Assembly (NCBI RefSeq): GCF_900129425.1
Contig: NZ_LT670817.1
Coordinates: 5,456,001 to 5,520,000, forward strand
DNA: 64,000 bases
Source of the DNA: Bradyrhizobium erythrophlei
GTDB taxonomy: Bacteria > Pseudomonadota > Alphaproteobacteria > Rhizobiales > Xanthobacteraceae
Direction of reading: 5' to 3'
Shown here: piece by piece, positions 15,802-25,184 of the stretch
Layout of the letters: every line of letters starts with the position of its first letter
Position numbering within the stretch: position 1 is the first letter of the stretch
Made by a program: the position numbers and the translations under genes
The notes under the pieces: model-generated
What the model was told of the DNA's origin: nothing
Databases searched by the model: none
What the model saw: only the letters and a program-made list of their open reading frames with translations

Positions 15802-16716
15802 ATGGATTATTTCGCCCAGCAACTCATCAACGGCATCGTACTCGGCTCGATCTATGGCCTGATCGCCATCGGTTACACCATGGTCTACGGCATCGTCGGC
15901 ATGATCAATTTTGCTCATGGCGACATATTCATGATCGGCGGCTTTATCGCACTGATCTCTTTCCTGATCCTGGTCTCGATCGGCCTCACCGTGGTTCCCG
16001 TGATCCTGCTGATCGTGCTGCTGGTATCGATGGCGATTACCGCGCTCTATGGCTGGACCGTGGAGCGCATCGCCTACCGGCCGCTGCGGCACTCGTTCCG
16101 CCTCGCCCCGATGCTGTCGGCGATCGGCATGTCGTTCGTGTTGTCGAATTATTCGCAGGTGGCCCAGGGCGCGCGGGTCAAGCCGGTGCCGCCGATCATC
16201 ACCGGCGGCTACACTCTGTTCGAGGGCGACGGTTTCGCGGTGCGGCTGTCCAATGTCCAGATAGTTGTCGTCGTCACCACGATCGTGCTGCTCGCGATCT
16301 TCACCTGGCTGGTATCGCGGACCCGACTCGGCCGCGACATGCGGGCCTGCGAGCAGGACCAGACCATGGCGGCGCTGCTCGGGGTCGACGTCGACCGCAC
16401 CATCTCCATGACCTTCGTGATCGGGGCTGCGCTCGCCGCGGTCGCCGGCATGATGTACCTTTTGTATTACGGCCTGGTGGATTTCTTCATGGGCTTCGTC
16501 GCCGGCATCAAGGCGTTCACCGCGGCGGTGCTCGGCGGCATCGGTTCGCTGCCGGGCGCGATGCTGGGCGGGCTTGCGATCGGGCTGATCGAGACGATGT
16601 GGTCGGCGTATTTTTCGGTCGAATACAAGGACGTCGCCGCGTTCTCGATTCTGATCATCGTGCTGATTTTCCTTCCGACCGGCCTGCTGGGCCGGCCCGA
16701 AGTCGAAAAAGTTTGA
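15802..16716 (+). CDS. livH: Branched-chain amino acid ABC transporter permease (LivH type)
   Basis: A 304-residue inner-membrane permease with eight or so helices. It begins MDYFAQQLINGIVLGSIYGL and continues IAIGYTMVYGIVGMINFAHGD, the usual LivH start; the EAA-like cytoplasmic loop is MRACEQDQTMAALLGVDVDRT, and AVLGGIGSLPGAMLGGL is typical near the end. It forms the membrane channel with LivM and takes up branched-chain amino acids or related amides. First gene of a five-gene operon; 10 bases separate it from livM. The ribosome site is weak. Confidence 0.94.
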   Translation: MDYFAQQLINGIVLGSIYGLIAIGYTMVYGIVGMINFAHGDIFMIGGFIALISFLILVSIGLTVVPVILLIVLLVSMAITALYGWTVERIAYRPLRHSFRLAPMLSAIGMSFVLSNYSQVAQGARVKPVPPIITGGYTLFEGDGFAVRLSNVQIVVVVTTIVLLAIFTWLVSRTRLGRDMRACEQDQTMAALLGVDVDRTISMTFVIGAALAAVAGMMYLLYYGLVDFFMGFVAGIKAFTAAVLGGIGSLPGAMLGGLAIGLIETMWSAYFSVEYKDVAAFSILIIVLIFLPTGLLGRPEVEKV

Positions 16717-16726
16717 CAGGCGACGC

Positions 16727-18052
16727 GTGACAAAACCCGCGCCCGAGACAACGCTCGCTTCGCGCGCCCCCGGCGTCGCCTTCATCTTCAAGAAAGCCTT
16801 GATCAGCGCGCTTGTCGCGCTGGTACTGTTTTCGCTGATGATCGGGATCCGCACCGAAGCCGGACCCACCGGGCAGTTGATCTACTGGACACGATTCGGC
16901 GATCTTGCCGCCATGGTCGGTGTCGTGTTCGCCGGCAGCATCGCTGCGGAATTGCTGCGGCAGTGGTGGGGGCCGGTCGGCACCGTCATGGTCGTTCCGC
17001 CCTCCGTGCAAAGCGCGCTTGCGGTCGCGCGGCGCGCCATCGCACCGGTGCTGCTGGTCTTCACGTTTCTGGTGCCGGTGATTTTCTACGATCAGCGCTA
17101 CATTCTCGATCTCGGCATCCTGGTGCTGACCTATGTGATGCTGGGATGGGGACTGAATGTCGTGGTTGGCCTCGCCGGACTGCTCGACCTCGGCTATGTC
17201 GCGTTTTACGCCGTCGGCGCCTACTCCTACGCGCTGCTGGCGACCAATTTCGGGCTGTCGTTCTGGATCTGCCTGCCGCTGGCCGGCATTCTCGCGGCGT
17301 TGTGGGGCGTGATGCTCGGCTTCCCGGTGCTGCGGCTGCGCGGCGACTATCTCGCCATCGTGACACTGGCGTTCGGCGAGATCATCCGTCTCGTCATTAT
17401 CAACTGGCAAAGCCTGACCGGCGGTCCGAACGGCGTCAGCGGGATCCCTCGGCCGACCTTGTTCGGCATTCCGCTGACACCGGGCGATGACGGGCTTGCC
17501 GCCAGGCTCGGTATCGAGTTTTCGCCGACCCATCGCATCGTGTTTCTGTTCTATTTGATCCTGGCGCTCGCCCTGCTCACCAACTGGGTGACGATCCGGC
17601 TGCGACGTTTACCGATCGGCCGCGCCTGGGAAGCGCTGCGCGAGGACGAGGTTGCCTGCCGCGCCCTCGGCATCAACACCACCACGACCAAACTGACAGC
17701 ATTCGCGACCGGCGCCATGTTCGGCGGTTTCGCCGGCGCGTTCTTCGCCACCCGGCAGGGCTTCATCAGCCCGGAATCCTTCACCTTCCAGGAATCCGCA
17801 CTGGTGCTGGCGATCGTCGTGCTCGGCGGCATGGGTTCGCAACTCGGCGTCGCACTCGCGGCGCTTACCATGATCGGCGGCTTCGAGCTGTTTCGCGGCC
17901 TCGAGCAGTATCGCATGCTGGTATTCGGTGTCGCGATGGTGATGTTGATGATCTGGCGGCCGCGCGGACTGATCGGCCACCGCGCGCCCACCGTCTTCCT
18001 GCGGCACAGCCACGCCATCTCGTCCGACCTCGTCAAGGAGGGACACGGATGA
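16727..18052 (+). CDS. livM: Branched-chain amino acid ABC transporter permease (LivM type)
   Basis: A 441-residue permease starting at a GTG with AGGCGA upstream. The conserved LivM core (VGLAGLLDLGYVAFYAVGAY, GDYLAIVTLAFGEIIRLV and the loop GRAWEALREDEVACRALGIN) begins near residue 135. In front of it is an extra region of about 130 residues with two or three helices, longer than in many LivM proteins but known in rhizobial versions. The stop overlaps the livG start (ATGA), so the two are translationally coupled. Confidence 0.93.
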   Translation: MTKPAPETTLASRAPGVAFIFKKALISALVALVLFSLMIGIRTEAGPTGQLIYWTRFGDLAAMVGVVFAGSIAAELLRQWWGPVGTVMVVPPSVQSALAVARRAIAPVLLVFTFLVPVIFYDQRYILDLGILVLTYVMLGWGLNVVVGLAGLLDLGYVAFYAVGAYSYALLATNFGLSFWICLPLAGILAALWGVMLGFPVLRLRGDYLAIVTLAFGEIIRLVIINWQSLTGGPNGVSGIPRPTLFGIPLTPGDDGLAARLGIEFSPTHRIVFLFYLILALALLTNWVTIRLRRLPIGRAWEALREDEVACRALGINTTTTKLTAFATGAMFGGFAGAFFATRQGFISPESFTFQESALVLAIVVLGGMGSQLGVALAALTMIGGFELFRGLEQYRMLVFGVAMVMLMIWRPRGLIGHRAPTVFLRHSHAISSDLVKEGHG

Positions 18053-18882
18053 GCGCCGATTGCATTCTCACCGTCGACCATCTGTCGATGCGCTTCGGCG
18101 GCATCGTCGCCGTCAACGATCTGTCATTTGGCGCCGAACGGCGCAGGATCACCGCGCTGATCGGGCCGAACGGCGCCGGCAAGACCACCGTATTCAACTG
18201 CATCACCGGCTTCTACAAGCCGACCGGCGGCGCCATGCGGTTGACGCATGATACCGGCAAGGAAATCCAGCTCGAGCGGCTGAACGATTTCCGCATTGCC
18301 AAGCAGGCCAGGGTCGCGCGCACCTTCCAGAATATCCGGCTGTTTCCCGGCATGACCGCGCTCGAAAACCTGATGGTCGCCCAGCATAACGCGCTGATGC
18401 TTGCCTCCGGCCTGACCTTTCTCGGGCTGATCGGCGCGCCGTCCTGGCGGTCAGCGGAAAGGCGCGCGATCGATCAGGCCACGCGCTGGCTCGACCGCAT
18501 CGGGCTGCTCGACCGCGCCGACGATGCCGCCGGCAACCTGCCTTACGGCGATCAGCGCCGCCTCGAAATCGCGCGCGCGATGTGCACCGAGCCCGCCTTG
18601 CTGTGCCTCGACGAACCGGCCGCCGGACTGAACGCGCGTGAAAGCGCCGGCTTGAGCCAGTTATTGCTCTCGATCCGCGACGACCACGGCACCTCGATCC
18701 TGCTGATCGAGCATGACATGTCGGTGGTGATGGAAATTTCCGACCACGTCGTGGTGATGGACTATGGCTTGAAAATCGCCGAAGGCACCCCGCAGCAGGT
18801 CCGCGACGATCCCAAGGTGATCGCGGCCTATCTCGGCGCCGACGAAGAAGAAGCGATCGCGGTGATGGAGAGCGGAGCGTGA
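18049..18882 (+). CDS. livG: Branched-chain amino acid ABC transporter ATPase (LivG type)
   Basis: A 277-residue ABC ATPase. Walker A is GPNGAGKTTVFNCITG near residue 40, Q-loop ARTFQNIRLFPGMTALENL, signature LPYGDQRRLEIARAM (a YG-Q variant usual in LivG), Walker B LLCLDEPAAGLN, and the H-loop histidine in LLIEHDMSVVM. The ATG overlaps the livM stop and follows AAGGAGGG. Its own stop overlaps the GTG of livF. It energises import at the cytoplasmic side of the LivHM channel. Confidence 0.95.
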   Translation: MSADCILTVDHLSMRFGGIVAVNDLSFGAERRRITALIGPNGAGKTTVFNCITGFYKPTGGAMRLTHDTGKEIQLERLNDFRIAKQARVARTFQNIRLFPGMTALENLMVAQHNALMLASGLTFLGLIGAPSWRSAERRAIDQATRWLDRIGLLDRADDAAGNLPYGDQRRLEIARAMCTEPALLCLDEPAAGLNARESAGLSQLLLSIRDDHGTSILLIEHDMSVVMEISDHVVVMDYGLKIAEGTPQQVRDDPKVIAAYLGADEEEAIAVMESGA

Positions 18883-19625
18883 CTGCACCATCTGCCCCGC
18901 CCCTGCTCGCGATCCGCGGCTTGCGCGCCGCCTACGGCAAGATCGAAGCGCTGAAAGGCGTCGATCTCGATATCAACCCAGGCGAGATCGTTGCCCTGAT
19001 CGGCGCCAATGGCGCCGGCAAGTCGACGTTGATGATGACGATCTTCGGCAAGCCGCGCGCCCGCGCCGGCCAAATCCTGTTCGACGGCCGCGATATCACT
19101 GATGTGCCGACCCACGAGATCGCCAGGCTGCACATTGCGCAATCGCCGGAAGGCCGCCGGATTTTTCCGCGCATGAGCGTCGCCGAAAACCTGCAGATGG
19201 GCGCCGACGCCACCGAATGCGACGAGGCCGGCCGCACCGCCGGGCTGGAACGGGTGTTCACGCTGTTTCCGCGACTCAAGGAGCGCATGACCCAGCGCGG
19301 CGGCACCTTGTCCGGCGGCGAACAGCAGATGCTGGCGATCGGCCGCGCGTTGATGAGCCGCCCGCGCCTGTTGATGCTGGATGAGCCGTCGCTGGGCCTG
19401 GCCCCGTTGATCGCTCGCCAGATTTTCGACGCAATCCGGACTCTGAATCGGCAGGATGGCCTCGCGGTGCTGATCGTCGAGCAGAACGCCAATCATGCGC
19501 TGCGGCTCGCCCATCGCGGCTACGTCATGGTCAACGGCCTGATTACGCTCAGCGGAACCGGCAGCGAGCTGCTGCAGCGCCCCGAAATCCGCGCGGCCTA
19601 TCTGGAGGGCGGCCGGCGGACTTGA
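18879..19625 (+). CDS. livF: Branched-chain amino acid ABC transporter ATPase (LivF type)
   Basis: A 248-residue ABC ATPase starting at a GTG that overlaps the livG stop (GTGA). Motifs: Walker A GANGAGKSTLMMTIFG near residue 40, Q-loop IAQSPEGRRIFPRMSVAENL, signature LSGGEQQMLAIGRALM, Walker B LLMLDEPSLGLAP, and H-loop position VEQNANHAL. The glutamine-for-histidine pattern near the end (IVEQNANHAL) is usual in LivF proteins. It pairs with LivG as a heterodimer. A 148-base gap with two short GC hairpins separates it from the binding-protein gene. Confidence 0.95.
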   Translation: MTAPSAPPLLAIRGLRAAYGKIEALKGVDLDINPGEIVALIGANGAGKSTLMMTIFGKPRARAGQILFDGRDITDVPTHEIARLHIAQSPEGRRIFPRMSVAENLQMGADATECDEAGRTAGLERVFTLFPRLKERMTQRGGTLSGGEQQMLAIGRALMSRPRLLMLDEPSLGLAPLIARQIFDAIRTLNRQDGLAVLIVEQNANHALRLAHRGYVMVNGLITLSGTGSELLQRPEIRAAYLEGGRRT

Positions 19626-19773
19626 GTTCGCGGTACCTCCGCGAGCGGTCCCGGCGAATGCCCGAAAATTGCCAATGACTTCACGACAAAATCAGCCGAC
19701 AATAGCCGTGATTTTCGAGCCCCGGCGGCGTCGCCGGTACTTCCCGTAGCGACTTACCCCGCGAGGACTCCTC

Positions 19774-20892
19774 ATGAAATCATTAAACCTGATCGGCCTG
19801 GCAGTGGGCGCGTCGTTGGCGCTGTCGACAACTGCGCTTGCGCAGGACATCACCGTAGCCGTGGCCGGCCCGATGACGGGCGGCGAATCCGCATTCGGCC
19901 GGCAGATGAAAAATGGCGCCGAACAGGCGGTCAAGGACCTCAACGCCGCCGGCGGCGTGCTCGGCAAGAAGCTGGCGCTGGACGTCGAGGACGATGCCTG
20001 CGATCCCAAGCAGGCGCGTTCGGTGGCGGAAAAAATCGCCAGTGCGAAAATCCCGTTCGTGGCGGGGCACTATTGTTCGTCGTCGTCGATCCCGGCATCG
20101 GAAGCCTATGCCGACGGCAACGTGCTGCAGATTACGCCGGCCTCGACCAATCCGCTGTACACCGAGCGCAAGCTCTGGAACGTGGCGCGGGTCTGCGGCC
20201 GCGACGATCAGCAGGGCCTGGTCGCCGCCGATTACATCGCCAAATTCTACAAGGGCAAGAACGTCGCCATCCTCAACGACAAGACCACCTACGGCAAAGG
20301 CCTCGCCGACGAAACCAAGAAGGCGCTGAACAAGGCCGGCTTCACCGAGAAGATGTTCGAGTCCTACAACAAGGGCGACAAGGACTTTAATGCCATCGTC
20401 TCGCGCCTGAAACGCGACAACATCGACCTCGTCTATGTCGGCGGCTATCATCAGGAAGCCGGCCTGATCCTGCGCCAGATGCGCGATCAGGGCCTGCAGA
20501 CCGTGCTGATGGCCGGTGACGCATTGGCCGACAAGGAGTTCGCGTCGATCACCGGGCCCGCCGGCGAAGGCACGCTGTTCACGTTCGGTCCCGACCCCCG
20601 TAACAAGCCGACCGCCAAGGCCATCGTCGAGAAGTTCAAGGCCGGAAATATCGATCCGGAAGGCTACACGCTTTACACCTATGCCGCGATGCAGGTCTGG
20701 TCGCAGGCGGTGGCGAAGGCCGGCACAACCGATCCAAAGAAAGTCATGGATACGATCAAGGCCGGTGCGTGGGATACGGTGATCGGCAAGATGGAGTTCG
20801 ATGCCAAGGGCGACATCAAGCAAATCGACTATGTCGTCTACAAGTGGGACGACAAGGGCAACTACACCGAGATCAATCCCAAGGGGTCATAA
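19774..20892 (+). CDS. Branched-chain amino acid/amide ABC transporter substrate-binding protein
   Basis: A 372-residue periplasmic type I binding protein. The signal peptide (MKSLNLIGLAVGASLALSTT then ALAQD) is followed by ITVAVAGPMTGGESAFGRQM, the standard opening of the Leu/Ile/Val-binding family, and by DDACDPKQARSVAEKI and GHYCSSSSIPASEAY, which line the ligand cleft. Two cysteines in the mature part may form a disulfide. It is last in the importer operon and is followed by a strong terminator. The exact ligand (leucine, urea, aromatic acids) is not deducible; closeness to pca genes is suggestive only. Confidence 0.92.
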   Translation: MKSLNLIGLAVGASLALSTTALAQDITVAVAGPMTGGESAFGRQMKNGAEQAVKDLNAAGGVLGKKLALDVEDDACDPKQARSVAEKIASAKIPFVAGHYCSSSSIPASEAYADGNVLQITPASTNPLYTERKLWNVARVCGRDDQQGLVAADYIAKFYKGKNVAILNDKTTYGKGLADETKKALNKAGFTEKMFESYNKGDKDFNAIVSRLKRDNIDLVYVGGYHQEAGLILRQMRDQGLQTVLMAGDALADKEFASITGPAGEGTLFTFGPDPRNKPTAKAIVEKFKAGNIDPEGYTLYTYAAMQVWSQAVAKAGTTDPKKVMDTIKAGAWDTVIGKMEFDAKGDIKQIDYVVYKWDDKGNYTEINPKGS

Positions 20893-20920
20893 GCCCGTAT
20901 AAATTCAATTGTGACGTTCA

Positions 20921-20947
20921 AACGCCCCGGTTCGCCGGGGCGTTTTT
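20921..20947 (+). terminator. Rho-independent terminator after the liv operon
   Basis: Stem aacgccccgg/ccggggcgtt with a short ttcg loop, followed by five T residues, 29 bases after the stop. Confidence 0.92.
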
Positions 20948-21043
20948 GCCTGTCGCATGCTGCTGGGAGCATCGCATCCGTCTCGACGAGGTTGACCAGA
21001 ACTCGGCCGTGCGCTCATCTGCCGCCGCTCGGAGCATGCTGCA

Positions 21044-22039
21044 ATGAAAAACCTCCTCACCGACATCGCCGGCGTTCGCGTCGGTCACGCCGATGATAAA
21101 GCGCTGGCGTCCGGTGTCACGGCGGTGATGTTCGATAGTCCCGTGGTGGCCGCAATCGACGTGCGCGGCGGCGGACCCGGCACCCGCGAGGGCGCATTGC
21201 TCGACGTCGCCAATACCGTCGAGCGGATCGATGCCATCGCGCTCGCAGGCGGCTCGGCGTTCGGGCTTGAGGCCGGCGGCGGGGTGCAGGCCTGGCTCGC
21301 CGGGCAAGGCCGCGGCTTTGCCGTGCGCGGCGCGGTGATTCCGATCGTGGCCGGCGCAATCATGTTCGATCTCTTGAACGGCGGCCACAAGGCCTGGGGC
21401 CGCTTCGCACCCTACCGCGAACTTGGTTACGCCGCAGCCGCGGCGGCCAGCGCAGATTTCATGCTCGGCAGCGTCGGCGCCGGTCTCGGCGCCACTACGG
21501 CCAATTTCAAGGGCGGCCTCGGCTCGGCCTCGGCCGCGACACAGAGCGGCGTCCGGGTCGCGGCACTCGCGGTGGTCAATGCCGTCGGCATCGTCACGGT
21601 CGGAGGTGGACCGTGGTTCTGGGCGGCGCCGTTTGAAATCGACGGTGAATATGGCGGACGCGGATTGCCACCGGCATTCACGCCGGACATGCTGGCGATG
21701 CGCATCAAGGGCGGCGCTGCCGCAACGGCCGTGGAGAACACGACACTCGCGGTGGTCGTGACCGATGCGATCCTGACGAAACCCCAGGCCAAGCGGCTCG
21801 CGATGATCGCGCAGACCGGATTTGCCCGCGCGATCTACCCGGTGCACGCGCCGCTCGACGGCGACGTGCTGTTCGCGGCCGCAACCGGCGAGAAGCCGGT
21901 CGATCCGTTGGCCGGCCTCACCGAACTCGGCATGGTCGCAGCCAATGTCGTGGCCCGCGCTATCGCGCGCGGTGTCTTCGCGGCGACCGCACTGCCCTTC
22001 CCGGGCGCGTTGCCGGCGTGGCAAGATCGGTTTGGCTAG
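21044..22039 (+). CDS. P1 family (DmpA-like) peptidase
   Basis: A 331-residue protein of the S58/P1 family of N-terminal-nucleophile aminopeptidases. It opens MKNLLTDIAGVRVGHADDKA, then has a DVRGGGPGTREGALLD block and ALAGGSAFGLEAGGGVQAWL, all family hallmarks; the cleavage/nucleophile region is within GSVGAGLGATTANFKGG and the following LGSAS. Members cleave themselves to alpha and beta chains and act as amino- or beta-peptidases; substrates vary. GGAG precedes the ATG. It stands alone behind the liv terminator. Confidence 0.87.
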   Translation: MKNLLTDIAGVRVGHADDKALASGVTAVMFDSPVVAAIDVRGGGPGTREGALLDVANTVERIDAIALAGGSAFGLEAGGGVQAWLAGQGRGFAVRGAVIPIVAGAIMFDLLNGGHKAWGRFAPYRELGYAAAAAASADFMLGSVGAGLGATTANFKGGLGSASAATQSGVRVAALAVVNAVGIVTVGGGPWFWAAPFEIDGEYGGRGLPPAFTPDMLAMRIKGGAAATAVENTTLAVVVTDAILTKPQAKRLAMIAQTGFARAIYPVHAPLDGDVLFAAATGEKPVDPLAGLTELGMVAANVVARAIARGVFAATALPFPGALPAWQDRFG

Positions 22040-22147
22040 GTCGCTACGGCCGGGCAGCCGCTGGACCTGTTTCAGGCGTTGAATGACAGCGATCTCGGCG
22101 AGGACGAAATCGCATTCGCCTCGCGCTGGGTCAGCTGCCGCATTAAA

Positions 22148-22777
22148 TTATAGGAAGCCGTTACTCTTCATGAACGAAATGCCGGACGCGCCCTGCAAGC
22201 CCTGCAGCAGTGGATTGGAGCTTGCTCCGCTGGTACCACTGGAACCGCCCGTGCTGTCGCCGGAGCCGCCGGACCCGCCCACATGCGCGTGGTGATGACC
22301 ACCCTTGCCGCCGGCGCCCTTCAGCGCCGACGACAATTCGCTCATGCTGACCGAGCCATCGCCGTTCGTGTCCAATTTGTTGAAAACGTCATCGGCCTGC
22401 GCGAGGTTGGTGCCGCCGGCGCCGAGGGCGTTTTCAAATTCGGATTTGGTGATCTCGCCGTTTCCGTTGGCATCGATCTGCGAGAACAGGTCCTGCAGCG
22501 CGGCGGACGGGCTGGTCGATGCCGATGTGGTTGTTGCCGCCGATGACTGGCCTTGCGCCGCCAGCAGCGCGCTCATGGTGGCCGGCGATATCTGCGAAAA
22601 TCCGGTGGCTCCGGCCGCGGGGGTCGAACTTGTCGCAGTCGAAGCGCTGCTGGGGATTTTGAAAGGATCCGTCGAGGCCTCGCTGAAACCGGTCGCCTGC
22701 GGGGATGACGATATCGACGAGGTCAGCGACTGGATGGCATTCAGTGCAGACGACGCGGCGCCAAGGGCAAACAGCAT
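22148..22777 (-). CDS. EF-hand domain protein, probably calcium-binding
   Basis: A 209-residue low-complexity protein with two canonical EF-hand loops near residues 105-150: DANGNGEITKSE and DTNGDGSVSMSE, each with Asp/Asn ligands at positions 1, 3, 5 and Glu at 12. The N-terminal 95 residues are Ser/Thr/Ala-rich; the C-terminal tail has a His cluster (GGHHHAHVGG), Gly/Ser repeats and ends ISFMKSNGFL. The chosen ATG at 22777 has GGAG seven bases upstream. There is no clear signal peptide, but similar proteins in plant-associated bacteria (XopAW-like) may be exported. A weak EcfG-type promoter match lies at 22,865-22,889. Confidence 0.75.
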   Translation of the reverse strand: MLFALGAASSALNAIQSLTSSISSSPQATGFSEASTDPFKIPSSASTATSSTPAAGATGFSQISPATMSALLAAQGQSSAATTTSASTSPSAALQDLFSQIDANGNGEITKSEFENALGAGGTNLAQADDVFNKLDTNGDGSVSMSELSSALKGAGGKGGHHHAHVGGSGGSGDSTGGSSGTSGASSNPLLQGLQGASGISFMKSNGFL

Positions 22778-22864
22778 GGCAAAACTCCGGCAGATGCCGC
22801 ATCGCGCGGCCATTTACGTTCGCAGCGCAAACCTCAGCAAGCGCCGTGCCATCGCGAAAAATCC

Positions 22865-22889
22865 AACAAAATAGGGGTTTTCTGGTTCC
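22865..22889 (-). promoter_or_regulatory. Possible EcfG-type promoter of the EF-hand gene
   Basis: Minus strand reads GGAAC, 16 bases, TGTT. The consensus for the alphaproteobacterial general-stress sigma factor EcfG is GGAAC-N16/17-CGTT, so one base differs. It lies 88 bases upstream of the start codon. Confidence 0.4.
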
Positions 22890-23031
22890 GAAACCGTCGG
22901 GCTCCCCCGGCAATTGATGCCGCCGCGGCAGAATTTTCCGCCCGCTCGCGGGGCCCTGCCCGCATTGCCCCCAGGCTTTGCACATGTTACGCGAAACCGT
23001 TCCGCACACCTCGCAAATCGGGAAAACGCGC

Positions 23032-23733
23032 ATGTCTCAGCAATTTGCGTCACGCCCCCTCGTCATCGCACCGTCGATCCTGGCGTCCGATTTCGCCAAA
23101 CTGGGCGAAGAGGTCCGAGCTGTCGATGCCGCCGGTGCCGACTGGATCCACCTCGACGTGATGGACGGGCACTTCGTTCCCAACATTTCCTACGGCCCCG
23201 ACGTCATCAAGGCGATGCGCCCGCACACCAGCAAGATCTTCGACGCGCATCTGATGATTTCGCCCGCCGATCCCTATCTCGAGGCCTTCGCCAAGGCCGG
23301 CTGCGATCACATCACCGTGCACGCCGAAGCCGGCCCGCATCTGCATCGCTCGCTGCAGGCGATCCGCGCGCTCGGCAAAAAGGCCGGCGTCTCGCTCAAT
23401 CCGGGCACTCCGATCAGCGCCATCGAATACGTCATCGACATGATCGATCTGGTACTGGTGATGTCGGTCAACCCCGGTTTCGGCGGTCAGGCGTTTATTC
23501 ATTCGGCGCTCGGCAAGGTCGGCGACCTCAGAGCCATGACCGCGGGACGCCCGATCGATATCGAGGTCGATGGCGGCGTCGGGCCGGATGTTTCCGGCCA
23601 GCTCGCCGCCGCCGGCGCCAATGCCTTCGTCGCGGGCTCCGCCGTGTTCAAGGGCGGCACCATGGAAGCCTACAAGGCGAACATTTCCGCGATCCGCAAT
23701 GCTGCGGCGCTGGCGCGCGGAGAAGCGATCTAA
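23032..23733 (+). CDS. rpe: Ribulose-phosphate 3-epimerase
   Basis: A 233-residue TIM-barrel enzyme that interconverts ribulose 5-phosphate and xylulose 5-phosphate in the pentose phosphate and Calvin pathways. Visible are the first catalytic Asp in WIHLDVMDGHFVPN, the metal histidine in FDAHLMI, the MSVNPGFGGQAF loop, and the phosphate-binding VDGGVGPD and AGSAVFKG segments. The ATG at 23032 follows GGGA; an in-frame ATG 18 codons upstream adds a non-conserved stretch. The last four bases overlap the end of the convergent kinase gene. Confidence 0.95.
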   Translation: MSQQFASRPLVIAPSILASDFAKLGEEVRAVDAAGADWIHLDVMDGHFVPNISYGPDVIKAMRPHTSKIFDAHLMISPADPYLEAFAKAGCDHITVHAEAGPHLHRSLQAIRALGKKAGVSLNPGTPISAIEYVIDMIDLVLVMSVNPGFGGQAFIHSALGKVGDLRAMTAGRPIDIEVDGGVGPDVSGQLAAAGANAFVAGSAVFKGGTMEAYKANISAIRNAAALARGEAI

Positions 23734-25181
23734 GCTTTCGCTTCTTCCGCCTTCTCGTTTGCACCGCTCTGCCCCTGCAGCGCGGCCGGCCGGGGCGGCC
23801 GCACCACGGTAACGGTGCAGGCTGCTTCCGCCGCCACTTTGGCGGAGACGCTGCCCAGCAGGGCGCGCGCCAGCGAATTCTGCCGCGCACCGATGACGAT
23901 ATGATCGACGCGATTGGCGTGCGCGAATTCCAGGATGGCGGAGGCGGGATCGACGGCCTCCAGCACGTGGACCGAAAGCCTGCTCTCGTCGAGCTTGAGC
24001 GGCTGCGCCCAATGCCGCAGCGCGACCAGCCGGTCGATGTGCTTGTTGTTGCCCTTCTCGTCGAGCGTCCTGTCGATGGTGATGCGGCCGAGCTTCAAGA
24101 CGTTGATGCATGCGAGCCTCGCCGACGGCAGCGTCGCCAGGATTCGTTGCGCGGTCACGCGCAAGGCCCCGTTCAAGGCATCGGTTTCTTCAGCGATTTC
24201 GAGAGCGACGGCCACGATCGGACCTGATGCCATTTGCGCGGCAAGGTCGGATTTCGGATTCGGCTGCGTCAGGCCGCGATTGAAGCGGCGGCGCAGTACG
24301 GTGCTGATGGGATCGCGCCTCACCCGTTCCGATCGCGCAGTCAGTTTGATCTGGTCGGGATTGCCGAGCTCGAATGCCAATTGCGATGCGGTGGGGTGAC
24401 GCCACACCGGCTCGATCTCCAGGCAGCGCAGCACGACTTCCTGGAGCCAAGCAGGATAGTCGGCCCTCAGCTTGCGCGGCGGAACCGGATCGCGCCACAG
24501 CCGCCGCCGCATTCCGCGCATGGTCTCGGTCTCGCCGAACGGCCGCACCCCCGTCGTGAAGAAATACAACAGTACGCCCAGCGAAAAAAGATCGCTGCGC
24601 GGATCGTCGCGCACCCCGAGCAAGCGCTCCGGCGCCATGTACGGGGCGGTGCCGTAGGGCAAGCGAAACTCTTCCTGCAGCAAATCGGGCAGCTGATTGT
24701 GGTGCGACAGTCCGAAATCGATCAGCACGGCTTCGCCGGAGGCGCGAAACATGACGCTGCTCGGCTTGATGTCGTGATGAATGACGTTCTGCCGGTGCAG
24801 GTCGGCAAGCGCCAGCGCAATTTTCTGCGCGATGCCGCCAGCCTCTTCGTAAGGGAGCGGCAGATCGCCGAGTCGGCTGTAGAGCGTGCTGCCCGGGATA
24901 CGCTCGATCACGACATAGGCTTGCCGAGCGAAATCGCCGGCGCCGAAACAGGCGGGCACGTGGGGCCCGGACAACCGCGGCAGGATCATCTGCTCCATTT
25001 CGAAACTGACTATGGCCGCGGGATCCTCCCCCTCGGACACCCGTGGGATTTTCATCAACAGCGGCAGATCGACGTCGGGCCGGGTCACGCTCCAGAGCGT
25101 CGCCATCCCGCCACGATGGACGCATTCTCCGACCTTGAAGCCGTCAATGACGGCGCCCGGTGCAACCGTGAGCCTCGCCAA
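23730..25181 (-). CDS. Serine/threonine protein kinase fused to a universal stress protein domain
   Basis: A 483-residue fusion. Residues 1-270 are a Hanks-type kinase: glycine loop VHRGGMATLW, lysine in LLMKIPR, catalytic loop VIHHDIKPSSV (Asp in HHDIKP; His in place of the usual Arg before Asp), DFG in LIDFGLSHHN, and APE in APYMAPERLLG. Residues about 315-465 are a UspA-type domain ending IVIGARQNSLARALLGSVSA, the usual ATP-binding G-2x-G-9x-G(S) pattern. No transmembrane segment is seen. The start is TTG at 25181, chosen because GGAGG lies six bases upstream; it follows the phosphoesterase gene by three bases, so the pair is an operon. A stress-linked phospho-signalling role is inferred. 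Confidence 0.88.
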   Translation of the reverse strand: MARLTVAPGAVIDGFKVGECVHRGGMATLWSVTRPDVDLPLLMKIPRVSEGEDPAAIVSFEMEQMILPRLSGPHVPACFGAGDFARQAYVVIERIPGSTLYSRLGDLPLPYEEAGGIAQKIALALADLHRQNVIHHDIKPSSVMFRASGEAVLIDFGLSHHNQLPDLLQEEFRLPYGTAPYMAPERLLGVRDDPRSDLFSLGVLLYFFTTGVRPFGETETMRGMRRRLWRDPVPPRKLRADYPAWLQEVVLRCLEIEPVWRHPTASQLAFELGNPDQIKLTARSERVRRDPISTVLRRRFNRGLTQPNPKSDLAAQMASGPIVAVALEIAEETDALNGALRVTAQRILATLPSARLACINVLKLGRITIDRTLDEKGNNKHIDRLVALRHWAQPLKLDESRLSVHVLEAVDPASAILEFAHANRVDHIVIGARQNSLARALLGSVSAKVAAEAACTVTVVRPPRPAALQGQSGANEKAEEAKA

Positions 25182-25184
25182 TGT

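Noticed and set aside
15559..16869. 436-codon minus-strand frame
   Set aside because: Antisense of livH; extremely charged low-quality translation typical of high-GC shadows.
22040..22147. Possible gene remnant (GQPLDLFQALNDSDLGEDEI frame)
   Set aside because: Under 35 codons with no start or recognisable family; not enough to call.
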